From Deltaproteobacteria bacterium (GTDB lineage: Bacteria; Myxococcota_A; Polyangia; JAAYKL01), in contig JAFGXQ010000163.1 in assembly GCA_016936575.1 (NCBI GenBank), positions 1-45,185 of the forward strand: a stretch of 45,185 nt of DNA. The letters are read 5' to 3'. Below are positions 7,962 through 17,027 of the stretch, one piece after another. Position 1 is the stretch's first letter. Each line of letters opens with the position of its first letter. The position numbers and the translations under genes are program-made. Under the pieces are notes generated by a model. The model worked only from the letters and a program-made list of their open reading frames with translations, was not told the DNA's origin and ran no database searches.

Positions 7962-8711
7962 ATGAAACGACGTCTTACCATATTGGCTGTTCTCGTTGCG
8001 GTTGTTCTGCTTCCGGTTCAGGCGTTGGCGGTTCCGAGTATCGATATTTCGATTGGTGATACCGAAGGGCCGGGAGAACTGGTCGCCGGTTTGAAGATAC
8101 TGGCGCTGCTGACTGTTCTGGCTCTGGCCCCGGCTATTCTGATGACCCTCACCAGTTTCACTCGAATTGTGATTGTGTTGTCCTTTCTTCGCACTGCAAT
8201 CGGTACACAGAATGTTCCGCCAAATCAGGTGCTTATCGGACTCGCTATGTTTCTTACCTTTTTCATTATGGCACCGGTCGGAGAACGGATCAATGAAGAA
8301 GCGCTGGTTCCATATCGCGCGGAGCAGATTAATGACGAAGAGGCGTTTGAATTGGCCAAAGGACCCATTCGAGAGTTCATGCTGAAACATACGCGAGAAA
8401 AGGATTTAATGCTGTTTTACGAAGTGGCTAATCTGCCGCTGCCGAAAACGGAAGAGGAAGTCATGTTTCGGGCATTGATTCCCGCATTTGTGATCAGCGA
8501 ATTGAAGACCGCATTTGAAATGGGGTTCATGCTGTTCATTCCGTTTATTGTTCTTGATATTGCCATAGCGTCGATGTTGATGTCGATGGGCATGATCATG
8601 CTGCCGCCGGCGTTGATTTCGCTTCCACTGAAACTGATGCTGTTTGTCGTGGTGGATGGATGGAACCTGATCATTACTTCGATTGTGAAGAGTTTTGTGG
8701 GAGATGGCTGA
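7962..8711 (+). CDS. fliP: Flagellar export gate protein FliP
   Basis: FliP is the main subunit of the FliPQR export gate. The 249-residue sequence has a cleavable signal peptide (ending ALA-V, about residue 23), as FliP proteins do. It carries the family blocks LTSFTRIVIVLSFLRTAIGTQNVPPNQVL in the first half and FVISELKTAFEMGF and VDGWNLI in the second. Four membrane segments are visible. Its stop overlaps the fliQ start by one base (TGATG). Confidence 0.97.
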   Translation: MKRRLTILAVLVAVVLLPVQALAVPSIDISIGDTEGPGELVAGLKILALLTVLALAPAILMTLTSFTRIVIVLSFLRTAIGTQNVPPNQVLIGLAMFLTFFIMAPVGERINEEALVPYRAEQINDEEAFELAKGPIREFMLKHTREKDLMLFYEVANLPLPKTEEEVMFRALIPAFVISELKTAFEMGFMLFIPFIVLDIAIASMLMSMGMIMLPPALISLPLKLMLFVVVDGWNLIITSIVKSFVGDG

Positions 8712-8983
8712 TGAGTACAGAATTGATAACCGAAGTATGTGTCGAAGGATTAATGGCGATTCTGTATGTTATCGGTCCGCCTCTGGCTGCGGCGATGGCG
8801 GTGGGGCTGTTCGTAGCGGTGATGCAGGCTGCCACGCAGATTCAGGAATCTTCATTGACCTTTGTTCCGAAATTGGCAGCAGTTTTCATTACACTACTAT
8901 TTACGGGAGAATGGTCCATCGGAAAATTGGTCGCCTTTTTCAATGAGGTGATGATTAAATTCTCTGCGCTTGGTTTGGGTTGA
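8711..8983 (+). CDS. fliQ: Flagellar export gate protein FliQ
   Basis: This is a 90-residue protein starting at the ATG that shares its A with the fliP stop. A longer in-frame extension upstream is not needed. Two hydrophobic hairpin helices surround a polar turn. The AAMAVGLFVAVMQAATQIQESSL region is the strongly conserved FliQ core. It forms the gate together with FliP and FliR. Confidence 0.95.
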   Translation: MSTELITEVCVEGLMAILYVIGPPLAAAMAVGLFVAVMQAATQIQESSLTFVPKLAAVFITLLFTGEWSIGKLVAFFNEVMIKFSALGLG

Positions 8984-8985
8984 CC

Positions 8986-9768
8986 ATGCCTTTTTTTCTC
9001 GATACCGAACTGCTGCTTCCCCTCGCATTGTCCATCGCGATGATTATGACTCGACTTGCGTTTCTGTTTCTAGCCGCTCCAGCGTTTGGTGCCCAGGTAT
9101 TGCCGAGAAATATCGGTATCGCTATCGTTTTCGTGTTGTCTATCGCGGTGTACGCGGGATTGCCTGAGGTGACTATCCTGTCATTAAAACCGATTGATTT
9201 GGTAATTGCTGCGTTCGGCGAGGCAGCACTGGGTGCTGCGGCAGGACTGACCGCGCGGATTGTCTTTAGTGCAGCTGAAACCGCTGGTCAGGTGATGGGG
9301 GTTCCCATGGGTTTGGGTTTCTCGCAATCTGTTGATCCGCTTACTGATTCTCAATCGGTCGTGACATCAAGGTTTTTGGGAATTATTGTGGCGATGCTTT
9401 TTTTCGCACTTGATATTCATCTTGTGCTCATCAAGTATGTAGTAGAATCATTTAAAATACTGGGGCCTGGAGAAGTGGTATTTGACGGACAAGTCGGCCT
9501 TCTTCTGGCGCGCAAAGGGGCGATGATGTTCTCCTCAGCCATTCAGCTTGCGGCTCCAGTGCTTGTCGTTCTGATGGGCATAATGGTGTCACTCGGTATT
9601 TTGGCTCGTATCGCGCCCAAAGTGAATCTATTCGTTTTGAGTTTTGCTGTATCCATCGGCGTAGGGTTGTTGGCTCTGAAAGCTGCCATCCCTAACATTG
9701 TGGCGTATACTCGCGGATTGGTATTGTCAATTGAACCTTTTGTGAGCGAAGTGCTCCGTAGCTTTTAA
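8986..9768 (+). CDS. fliR: Flagellar export gate protein FliR
   Basis: The protein has 260 residues counting from ATG 8986. A TTG at 8980 that would overlap the fliQ stop is a possible alternative start. About six membrane segments are visible, with FliR signatures RLAFLFLAAPAFG near the N-terminus, GQVMGVPMGLGFSQSVDP in the centre and LGILARIAPKVNLFVLSF in the second half. FliR completes the FliPQR pore. Confidence 0.96.
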   Translation: MPFFLDTELLLPLALSIAMIMTRLAFLFLAAPAFGAQVLPRNIGIAIVFVLSIAVYAGLPEVTILSLKPIDLVIAAFGEAALGAAAGLTARIVFSAAETAGQVMGVPMGLGFSQSVDPLTDSQSVVTSRFLGIIVAMLFFALDIHLVLIKYVVESFKILGPGEVVFDGQVGLLLARKGAMMFSSAIQLAAPVLVVLMGIMVSLGILARIAPKVNLFVLSFAVSIGVGLLALKAAIPNIVAYTRGLVLSIEPFVSEVLRSF

Positions 9769-9782
9769 GAGGAGGTAAGTAG

Positions 9783-10838
9783 GTGTCTGACCAAGATCAA
9801 GATCAGAAGACTGAAGAACCTACCCCGAAGCAACGGGAGCGTTTTCGCGAGAAAGGCGATGTTTCACGAAGTCAGGATTTAGCCGCGGTGGTTGCCATCG
9901 CAGCGGGAACCGGCGCCATCCTTGCCGGATGGGGCATTATTTCAAATTCAATGACCCATTATGCCGCATCCACACTCGGACATCTCGAGATGCACGGCAA
10001 TTATTCCGTGTTTTTTTTCAAGGCGGTTCGAGTTGTGCTGCTGACGATAGCGCCCGTTGGATTGGCGGGGATGGTACTGGGTGTTGCGGCGCAGATTGCG
10101 CAGGTTGGTTTTAATTTTTCTTTTAAACCGATGGAATTCAACCCCAACAAGTTCAATCCGCTTCCCAAATTGAAATCGATGCTGTTTTCGATTGATACGG
10201 TCATCGAGATTACAAAATCGATAGTAAAGGTGACCATTATCGGTCTTCTGGCCGCGCATATTCTGTGGGATGAAGTCAGTAACAACGGTCGGCTCCTGGG
10301 CTTGTCTCCCATTGAAGTGCTGAGCAAAATCGGTTCCATGTGTCTACGCATTGTATTGATGGTCATTGTGGCACTTGCATTTATTTCAGTTGTCGACGTG
10401 ATGATAGAGCGCTGGCGCCATACCCGCAAAATGAAAATGACAAAAGAAGAGGTCAAACAGGAGCACAAAAATCAGGAAGGTGATCCCCTTGTAAAAAGCC
10501 GTATTCGCGGCAAGCAGAGAGAAATGGCGATGTCGCGAATGCGAGGCGATATTTCGAAAGCAGACGTCGTTGTCGTCAACCCGACCCACTATTCAGTGGC
10601 GATTCAATACGATATGGCCAAACACAATGCGCCTGTCATACTCGCCGCCGGCGTCGACAAACTCGCTGCGCAGATTCGCACAGAAGCGCGCCACAACAAT
10701 ATACCGGTGGTATCTGATCCGCCGTTGGCACGGGCGTTGTATCGCGATGGAAAAGTCGGGCGCCCCATTCCCAGAGAGCTGTTCAGCGCAGTCGCATCCC
10801 TTCTCGCATGGGTGTACAAAGTAACCGGTAAGATGTGA
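9783..10838 (+). CDS. flhB: Flagellar export switch protein FlhB
   Basis: FlhB controls export substrate switching from rod/hook to filament. The start is GTG 9783 behind a strong GAGGAGGT site, giving 351 residues. Four membrane helices are followed by the cytoplasmic domain, with the self-cleaving NPTH motif at N266-H269. The N-terminal EEPTPKQRERFREKGDVSRSQD pattern is family-typical. It is the last gene of the operon here. flhA, flhF and other usual followers are absent, and a convergent carbohydrate cluster begins only 27 bp later. No convincing terminator lies in between. Confidence 0.97.
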   Translation: MSDQDQDQKTEEPTPKQRERFREKGDVSRSQDLAAVVAIAAGTGAILAGWGIISNSMTHYAASTLGHLEMHGNYSVFFFKAVRVVLLTIAPVGLAGMVLGVAAQIAQVGFNFSFKPMEFNPNKFNPLPKLKSMLFSIDTVIEITKSIVKVTIIGLLAAHILWDEVSNNGRLLGLSPIEVLSKIGSMCLRIVLMVIVALAFISVVDVMIERWRHTRKMKMTKEEVKQEHKNQEGDPLVKSRIRGKQREMAMSRMRGDISKADVVVVNPTHYSVAIQYDMAKHNAPVILAAGVDKLAAQIRTEARHNNIPVVSDPPLARALYRDGKVGRPIPRELFSAVASLLAWVYKVTGKM

Positions 10839-10865
10839 ATCACATTGTTCTGCAAAGACGGTAGA

Positions 10866-12158
10866 TCATTCCAACATCGGTGCCAGGTAGGGGGAGAGTG
10901 TATCCAGCTTCCACTGATGCGGGGTCACCCAGTCGTCCTGCAATATACCCTGGGTATCGCCGGAATTGGGATTGAGGCACCAGAATGTCCAGGAATACGT
11001 ATTGCCCATATAAGATAGAAACGAATCAAACCAAGTGCCCGATATACCGTTTGCGGATTCCCGGTCGCGGATACCGAATTCCCCAATGAAGAGGGGGCTG
11101 ATTGCGTCTCTCACGACGAAACCGAAGTGTTTATTCCAAATATCGGTCATGTTTTCGGGGAAGGTGGTTGTTTGAAACCAGGGTTGCACAAATACTTCCG
11201 GACCGTATTCGTGGGCGGAATACACCAGTTTGTCGGGGTGACTCAGTTCAATGGGATTGGCAGTGACGCCCATAAGATTGCCGCCCCACCAATATGAATC
11301 CAGCCCGACTTGTTCCACCCCTTCGACAATAATCAATACATCGGGGTTCACCTGAAGAATCGCATTCCCGCATCGTTCCGCCGCGCCGTGCCAGTCTGTT
11401 CCCTCCATGGCGGTTCCCCAGGTGGCGTTACCGTGGGGTTCGTTGTTCAAATCTACCGCAACCACAGTGGCATTCCCGTAATATCGCGCGGCGAGCAGTC
11501 GCCAGTCTTCGACCCATTTTGTTTCGGATACGTCATCCGTATACCAGAGTTTTTCTTCCATGTATCCGTCGGGCCTGCGCGAGTGGTTGTCGAGTATGAC
11601 CTTCAGCCCGGCTTCTGACGCAGCGTCGATAATGATGTCAAGCAGCTCAAGAGGTGTTTTTTCGTCCAGGCCGACATTCATCGGCGAGGTTCCGTCATAT
11701 GGGTCAACGCCGTCGGTGTTAATCGATACTGTATGCGCGTCATCCGTCAACATCGCGTTGCACCAGGGAATACGTACCGTGTTGAACCCCATGTCTGCAA
11801 TCTGGTGAAGCACACTTCGATAGTCGCGAGACCAAAGGCCGTGAGGGGAGAGATTGCCGGTTTCAAAACCGAACCAGTTTACGCCGGTCAACCTGGCGGG
11901 ACTACCGCTGTCGGTGTACAACTGATTGCCTTCTGCGTGAAGAAATCCCGATTGTTGCGCGGCAGGTGCGGCAGAATCGTCGGGAACATATTTCCCGTTC
12001 AACTCCACAAACTCGGGTTGTGTGTTGTTGTTTGCAGAGGTGTCATCTGTTGGTTCGGTGCTTCCCGTGGTGCCGGCTGAATCATCGCCGCATCCACCGG
12101 CCAAGATTGCAATACCGAGTGTGAACATATATCCGATGAGACAAAAAAAAGATCGCAT
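10866..12158 (-). CDS. GH5-family glycoside hydrolase lipoprotein (cellulase-like)
   Basis: This is a secreted beta-glycanase of the (beta/alpha)8 GH5 type, 430 residues. The N-terminus is a lipoprotein signal with a lipobox LAGGC (Cys about 23), so it should be anchored in a membrane, probably the outer one. A polar linker of about 40 residues precedes the catalytic domain. The acid/base is E240 in NNEPHG and the nucleophile E360 in IGEFGI. VRIPW and LDNHS are further GH5 blocks. The C-terminal WTFWCLNPNSGDTQGI segment resembles endoglucanase subfamilies such as GH5_1. The substrate (cellulose or mixed-linkage glucan) is inference. It is the last gene of a three-gene minus-strand unit. Confidence 0.9.
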   Translation of the reverse strand: MRSFFCLIGYMFTLGIAILAGGCGDDSAGTTGSTEPTDDTSANNNTQPEFVELNGKYVPDDSAAPAAQQSGFLHAEGNQLYTDSGSPARLTGVNWFGFETGNLSPHGLWSRDYRSVLHQIADMGFNTVRIPWCNAMLTDDAHTVSINTDGVDPYDGTSPMNVGLDEKTPLELLDIIIDAASEAGLKVILDNHSRRPDGYMEEKLWYTDDVSETKWVEDWRLLAARYYGNATVVAVDLNNEPHGNATWGTAMEGTDWHGAAERCGNAILQVNPDVLIIVEGVEQVGLDSYWWGGNLMGVTANPIELSHPDKLVYSAHEYGPEVFVQPWFQTTTFPENMTDIWNKHFGFVVRDAISPLFIGEFGIRDRESANGISGTWFDSFLSYMGNTYSWTFWCLNPNSGDTQGILQDDWVTPHQWKLDTLSPYLAPMLE

Positions 12159-12207
12159 GCTGTTCCTGTCTTTCGGGATGTGCCTGCGTGGGACAAATCC
12201 CAGGTTA

Positions 12208-13128
12208 CTATTTCAGTACGTTTCGTACTGCATTCACCAGTTCCGCCGAGGGGCGTTTGGTCTGCAGGTGAGGGGGCAGGCGGCGCAGATACCAATTCAC
12301 CCGCCAGGTGGAGGACTGTCCGGGGGCAATGGTTTTGAATGATCCCTGTTCCTCTACTTCCACATACCCATCGCATGCATAAATCTCGATTTCGCCTTCA
12401 CCGTCCGCAACCGGATTCGCCGGTTCAAACTCTTTCACGAAAAGCAGTTTGCCATCTGTATGGGCAATCCAATTTTCCGCGCAGGAATCAAACAGCTTGG
12501 CGTCATCGGACATGACATCCGGATGCTGATACCAACGAATTCCATCTGCCATCTCGGTTTGAATATCGCCACGGGTCACCCCGTTGATTGGCTTGTTTCC
12601 CACCGGGTAAAATGTGAGCCCCGTTTTTTCAACGCGCGAGATTTCCCACGGAGCAAACATTTGGGCAGTAGCGCCTCGGTTGACAATGGTGTAGTCCACA
12701 TGCATACCGCAGCGGTTCGAATCTATTGTGAACTTTTTCATTACTTGGATATTCAGTTGGGGGTCTAGGTCACTTTGTATACTGACCGCACTTTTCCCCG
12801 TTTGAACCAATTGATAGGTACCTTCATCAATTACTGCAGGGGGCGGCCAGCCCCAGTTTTCAGGCGCTGTCCAGAAGGTGGAGCCGTACATCCCGTGTGG
12901 GCCGTCGGGGGTCTGCGGAACCAGGATTTCGTTGTCGTCCAGGCGAAATGATGTAATTCGTCCACCGTTTTCCAGCCGGCATTCAAATCGCCATTGAGAC
13001 GAACCATTGCTGAAACTGAATTGAAATGAATTGCCGTGTCGCTCCATTGAATGCTGGGATTCAACGGAGCGTTCGAGGTTGGTGTCGTCTTCGCAAAGTG
13101 GTTCAGCTGAAGTGTTTGTTGCGTTCAT
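12208..13128 (-). CDS. DUF4380-like protein (galactose mutarotase-like fold), no signal peptide
   Basis: This 306-residue protein is clearly paralogous to the gene just upstream: both share NGGRIT, STFWTAPENWGWPPP-type, PWEISRV and NWIAHTDGKLLFVK-type blocks in the same order. The fold suggested is the beta-sandwich of the aldose-epimerase superfamily, as in DUF4380. No catalytic role is established for that family. Unlike its paralogue it lacks any signal peptide or lipobox; the N-terminal 30 residues are polar. It may be cytoplasmic. Spacing is 28 bp from the upstream paralogue and 49 bp to the GH5 gene. Confidence 0.75.
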   Translation of the reverse strand: MNATNTSAEPLCEDDTNLERSVESQHSMERHGNSFQFSFSNGSSQWRFECRLENGGRITSFRLDDNEILVPQTPDGPHGMYGSTFWTAPENWGWPPPAVIDEGTYQLVQTGKSAVSIQSDLDPQLNIQVMKKFTIDSNRCGMHVDYTIVNRGATAQMFAPWEISRVEKTGLTFYPVGNKPINGVTRGDIQTEMADGIRWYQHPDVMSDDAKLFDSCAENWIAHTDGKLLFVKEFEPANPVADGEGEIEIYACDGYVEVEEQGSFKTIAPGQSSTWRVNWYLRRLPPHLQTKRPSAELVNAVRNVLK

Positions 13129-13156
13129 ACTGTGTTTCCATTTTTATGTTGGTGAT

Positions 13157-14179
13157 TTAAATCGCGTCGTCCACCAACGTCACCAGATCTCCACTGCCGG
13201 CCTCAACCGAGATGTTATCCGGAATGTCAATCAGACGCCAGGTGAGGTTCCACGATAATTCCTCTCCCGAGGCCAGCGCGACGTATGAACCCTGTTGTTC
13301 CACTTCAACGTACCCTGTTGTCGCGTAAATTTCAATTTCTCCCTCGGAAGACGGCACTTCATCGGCCTGATCAAACGTTTTGATGAACAGCAAATTGCCG
13401 TCGGTATGGGCAATCCAGCCGTCTTCGCTGTCGTCAAACAACTTGTTGTCGCTCGTGGTATTGAGGGGGTGCTCGTACCAAACGATGCCGTCGACTACCT
13501 GGGTATCCATGGTTCCGTAATTATTGTCACTGCCGCCGCCGCTGCCCTGACGGAAAAAGGTCAATCCCCCTTCGGGGACACGTGATATTTCCCAGGGAGA
13601 ATAACTCACCGTTGAATCTCCGGTGTTTCTTAAAGTGTAGGTGATGTCGATTGCATTTTGAGCGAGATTGGCTTCGAAGGTTTTAATGATCTGAACACCG
13701 GTGGAATTGTCGTCGCTGCTGCTGAGAACAATCGTGCCGGTGGATTCATCTACATCCACATCGTATGACTCGTTGTCAAATACGTCGGGCGGGGGCCAAC
13801 CCCAGTTCTGTGGGCTGGTCCAAAATGTGGCGCCGAACATGCTGCCGTCCTCAGGCCCGACCAGAATATTCACATCGTTGAATTCAAAGCGCGTGATGCG
13901 CCCGCCGTTGTCTGCGGTGCATTCGAACAAAAGGGTGCCCGTTGTTGTTTCGAGTTCCAATGCATAGGCGTCGTCCCGTTCGATGGGCAGGATAAGTTCT
14001 GCTTCCTCTACATCCGAGTCGGAATCGCTGTCGCCGTCAGAATCCGCATCACTGTCTGAATCGGCATCTCCGTCGCCGGCGCCGGGACGCTCGGAATTTG
14101 TTCCGGAGTCACATGCCCCGAATGCGAAGACAGCTGTTGTGATAAGCACCTGTAAAAATATGCGCAAAAGGTTGTTCAT
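13157..14179 (-). CDS. DUF4380-like lipoprotein with Asp-Ser linker
   Basis: This 340-residue lipoprotein opens the minus-strand operon behind a very strong ribosome site (AGGAGGAGG). The signal ends FAFGAC (Cys about 23). It is followed by a linker of alternating Asp/Ser/Gly/Ala (about residues 35-57) and then the mutarotase-like domain shared with the next gene. The linker probably spaces the domain from the outer membrane. Co-transcription with a GH5 enzyme suggests binding or processing of released sugars, which is inference. The 14180-14309 gap before the divergent gene holds a small inverted repeat, TGCAC-4-GTGCA at 14239-14252, a possible operator. Confidence 0.8.
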   Translation of the reverse strand: MNNLLRIFLQVLITTAVFAFGACDSGTNSERPGAGDGDADSDSDADSDGDSDSDSDVEEAELILPIERDDAYALELETTTGTLLFECTADNGGRITRFEFNDVNILVGPEDGSMFGATFWTSPQNWGWPPPDVFDNESYDVDVDESTGTIVLSSSDDNSTGVQIIKTFEANLAQNAIDITYTLRNTGDSTVSYSPWEISRVPEGGLTFFRQGSGGGSDNNYGTMDTQVVDGIVWYEHPLNTTSDNKLFDDSEDGWIAHTDGNLLFIKTFDQADEVPSSEGEIEIYATTGYVEVEQQGSYVALASGEELSWNLTWRLIDIPDNISVEAGSGDLVTLVDDAI

Positions 14180-14309
14180 TTCCTCCTCCTTAGACTAATA
14201 AGTACTCATATTAGGCGCAGAGACTAAAACGTCGTCTGTGCACGTAGGTGCAACAGTACAGAAAATTCAATATTTGTTCAACGATTAGATGAGAAAGGGC
14301 CATACAGAA

Positions 14310-15044
14310 ATGTCAGCATCATCCGAGCGATATAAGCGACAACTGGCGATGCCTGAAATCGGCATGCAAGGCCAAAAGCGTCTTGGAAACAGTCGGGTGT
14401 TGGTCGTGGGAGCGGGCGGACTGGGTTCACCGGTGTTGTACTACCTGGCGGCCGCTGGAGTTGGCAATATTTCCGTTGTCGATTTCGATCATATTGAGGA
14501 ATCGAATTTCAATCGTCAGATTTTGCACCGAACGGCTGATGTCGGCAAACCCAAAGTACAATCGGCTGCCGCGTCCATCCAGGCGTTGAACCCCCAAATA
14601 AATGTTCATTCGTACAAAATGAAAATTACAGATAAAAATATGCCTTCGCTGCTCGGTGATGTGGATATGGTGGTGGACGCAGTAGACAGTTTCGGATCAA
14701 AACTCGTTATCAACGATGCCTGTGTGTCTGCGGAGACCCCATTTGTTCACGCAGGGGTGACCGGGTGGACCGGGCAGGTGTATCTGTATATTCCGGGAGC
14801 AGCCTGTCTACGATGCTTTTTCCCGAATGTACCTGCGGAGTTGGAAGGACCTCTGGGACGCGGCATCGTGGGCGCCTCTGCCGGCGTGATCGGCAGTATG
14901 CAGGCGTTGTTGGCGATTCAATTTTTGTTGAACCCCGTGGAGGCAGTGCCGAACCGACTGATTACCTTTGATGGGCAGCGGATGCGGCAACATGTTACGT
15001 CGGTTGCAAAGACAAACGATTGCCTCGGGTGTGGCGCCATGTAG
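14310..15044 (+). CDS. ThiF/MoeB/HesA-family E1-like adenylyltransferase
   Basis: This family activates the C-terminus of ubiquitin-like sulfur carriers (ThiS, MoaD) with ATP. The start chosen is ATG 14310 (MSASSERY); an ATG at 14289 has no ribosome site. The 244 residues show the nucleotide loop GAGGLGSP near 33-40, the DFD..E.SNFNRQ segment with the Arg finger, and two CxxC zinc pairs at C166/C169 and C238/C241. The crossover-loop Cys seen in ThiF (before AGVLG) is replaced: the aligned segment reads GPLGRGIVG. It may therefore act only in adenylation, as MoeB can. No thiS or moaD gene lies nearby, so thiamine or molybdopterin cannot be chosen. Confidence 0.85.
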   Translation: MSASSERYKRQLAMPEIGMQGQKRLGNSRVLVVGAGGLGSPVLYYLAAAGVGNISVVDFDHIEESNFNRQILHRTADVGKPKVQSAAASIQALNPQINVHSYKMKITDKNMPSLLGDVDMVVDAVDSFGSKLVINDACVSAETPFVHAGVTGWTGQVYLYIPGAACLRCFFPNVPAELEGPLGRGIVGASAGVIGSMQALLAIQFLLNPVEAVPNRLITFDGQRMRQHVTSVAKTNDCLGCGAM

Positions 15045-15102
15045 TGTTTCAAGGCTTGCCAATGGGGCCGGTTGCATGTATGGAGTGGACTGGCGTAACA
15101 AT

Positions 15103-16017
15103 ATGAGTACACGTAATTTTACAACTGTTTTTATTTTTCTTCTAATGGCGACGTATTCGTTTTCGCTGCTTGGGGACGGCGATTCCGAATTCAACCGAAA
15201 AGTCAGTCCAGCTGGGCAGCAGATTCTTCAGCAGGGGAAGGGCGCGGTATCTGATACGGTGTTTTTGCATATCGGGCAGCGGCTTTCAAAATCAGATTTT
15301 GTCTCTGCGATGTACGGCGCCGATCGTGCGAATCAGCGCATTGCCCTGGATGCTGCGGCGTACTTGGATGATCCCTGGCCGTTGGTACCGTACCTGGTTT
15401 CGTTTATGGAAGCTGCGGAACGCCAGGCTGGGAGCACCGCTGCGAATTCATTGACCCAACTGCTTCGTCGAACAACAGACCTTCGCGCGAACACGGCATT
15501 ACCGGTTTCGAAACAGGCAACGCAAACATATGACATGCTGATACAGGTCGCGCAGAATTCTTCTCTGGACCGAGATTTGCGGGTCGCTGCGCTTCACGCG
15601 GTCGAGATCATTCAAGAGTCCACGGGAAAACCCGCAGTAGGGGCGGATTCTCTTTTCGAAGCAGATGATCCCTTCGTGCAACTGGCCGCGCTTTCGCTGG
15701 TGCGGTTTCCGATGGCTGAACGTCGACTTCATCGCGTTGCGGCGTTGGCGTCTGAGCATGCGTCACCAGAAGTACACGGTACCGCCGTTGCCATGATTTG
15801 TGAGAACGCATTGAGTCACAACATCTCAACCCCGTCCGATGACTTGAAGGAATTAATATTCCAGCTCTTTGACGCTCGCAATGAAGATGCCGCCCTGACA
15901 CCGGTGCTGGGCTGTCTTTCCAGGTTTCCGTATCGGGTCCGCGCATCGATCACCGATCGGGTGATAAACTGTAAAAATGAAAAAGTGATCAAATACTGGA
16001 AGTCCCTCACAGAATAG
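15103..16017 (+). CDS. Exported protein with HEAT-like helical repeats, function unknown
   Basis: I do not recognise a named family. The start chosen is ATG 15103 (MSTRNFTT), giving 304 residues with a hydrophobic signal-like segment at about 6-22. The rest is almost entirely alpha-helical, with repeated blocks of the type DRDLRVAALHAVEII and DDPFVQLAALSLVRF that recall HEAT repeats. Such proteins usually act as protein-protein scaffolds. It lies 58 bp after the E1-like gene and may be co-transcribed with it. Confidence 0.65.
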   Translation: MSTRNFTTVFIFLLMATYSFSLLGDGDSEFNRKVSPAGQQILQQGKGAVSDTVFLHIGQRLSKSDFVSAMYGADRANQRIALDAAAYLDDPWPLVPYLVSFMEAAERQAGSTAANSLTQLLRRTTDLRANTALPVSKQATQTYDMLIQVAQNSSLDRDLRVAALHAVEIIQESTGKPAVGADSLFEADDPFVQLAALSLVRFPMAERRLHRVAALASEHASPEVHGTAVAMICENALSHNISTPSDDLKELIFQLFDARNEDAALTPVLGCLSRFPYRVRASITDRVINCKNEKVIKYWKSLTE

Positions 16018-16069
16018 CGCTTTTTCATCCCATTTAGCCACTTGATTTATGCTGTCGTTCTGTAAATAA

Positions 16070-16084
16070 TGGCCGCCTGTTTGC
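16070..16084 (+). promoter_or_regulatory. Possible sigma-54 promoter of the OmpA-like lipoprotein gene
   Basis: TGGC, seven bases, then TTGC places the GG and GC pairs 12 bp apart, as sigma-54 requires. The rest of the -24 element (CGC instead of ACG) is poor. The predicted start would be near 16096, about 30 nt before ATG 16125. This is a weaker match than the flagellar promoter at 2564. Confidence 0.4.
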
Positions 16085-16124
16085 GGAGATGCAGGCATTG
16101 CAATATGCGCAGAAAGGAAAACAA

Positions 16125-16895
16125 ATGCGTCGATACTCAATTATAGCGGTTCTTGTCACTACACTCGTTTCTATTGGCTTCATTGGATGCGGTATTCCTC
16201 AGGAGAAATACGATGCAGACATGAAAAACCTGCAGCGGCTGGTCGATGAAACAGCGAATGCGAAGGAAAGCCTTGAAGATCAATTCGCTAAACTGAAAGC
16301 GGATCGCGAGGCATTGGAGGCCGAATTGGCCGAATTACAGTCACAGCTGCAACGTCTGACCGATGAGCGCGACGCCAATGCCGCCGAGATTGAGAAAGCC
16401 CGAAAGCGTATCGCCATGTTCAAAGATATGCTGCTACGTTTTAAAGAGCTGATGGATGCCGGAAAAATCAAAATTAAAATCGTGAACAACAAAATGGTCG
16501 TAGAAATGGCTTCCGCGATTTTATTTCCCAGCGGCAGCGCCAAGTTGTCGAAAGAGGGCAAAAAGGCACTGTCTGATGTGGCCGAAATTCTGGCTACTAT
16601 TGAAGAACGAAGCTTTCAAGTGGCCGGGCATACCGACAATAAGCCCATTTCGAATTCCAGTTTCGAATCGAACTGGGAGTTGTCCGCCGCGCGTGCGGTT
16701 GCTGTGACCGAACATTTGATCAAGAATGGTATGACCGCTGAGAACCTGTCCGCAGCCGGATATGCCGATACGCAGCCTGTGGCCAGCAACGAAACCGCCT
16801 CCGGTAGAGCGGAAAACCGCAGAATCGAAATCGTACTTCAGCCGAATCTCGATGAGCTGCCTGATTTGACCGCACTCGAAAAAATGGTGGATTAG
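16125..16895 (+). CDS. OmpA-family coiled-coil lipoprotein
   Basis: This is an envelope lipoprotein linking outer membrane to peptidoglycan. The start is ATG 16125 with AGAAAGGA upstream, giving 256 residues. Residues 1-22 form a signal with lipobox FIGC. A coiled coil of about 70 residues, rich in Glu, Lys and Ala, follows. The C-terminal OmpA domain has LFPSGSAKL, GHTDNKP, the Arg of LSAARA and NRRIEIV, so peptidoglycan binding looks intact. The gene at 22168 is a paralogue with the same architecture. A classical Pal function is less likely because no Tol genes are near. Confidence 0.9.
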   Translation: MRRYSIIAVLVTTLVSIGFIGCGIPQEKYDADMKNLQRLVDETANAKESLEDQFAKLKADREALEAELAELQSQLQRLTDERDANAAEIEKARKRIAMFKDMLLRFKELMDAGKIKIKIVNNKMVVEMASAILFPSGSAKLSKEGKKALSDVAEILATIEERSFQVAGHTDNKPISNSSFESNWELSAARAVAVTEHLIKNGMTAENLSAAGYADTQPVASNETASGRAENRRIEIVLQPNLDELPDLTALEKMVD

Positions 16896-17027
16896 TTCAA
16901 TCTGTCCTTTTTTCCATTTGATCTGAAGCGTGGTTTAGTGAATATTCCCTCCGGAACGAACGTTATTTTTTAACGTGTGAGTACACTATTTTTTTGATCA
17001 GCTCAGAAACGGGACTTTCGGTACATC

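Noticed and set aside
7644..8390. Minus-strand open frame of 248 codons across the fliO-fliP junction
   Set aside because: It is antisense to two recognised flagellar genes and its product is low in any known motif.
10833..10845. ATGTGA-A-TCACAT inverted repeat at the flhB stop, resembling a CRP site
   Set aside because: CRP half sites TGTGA/TCACA need six bases between them; here there is one. The site also lies between convergent genes, where a promoter is not expected.
16960..16976. ACGTTA-TTTTT-TAACGT hairpin after the 16125 lipoprotein gene
   Set aside because: The stem is short and AT-rich and no T run follows it, so I do not call it a terminator.
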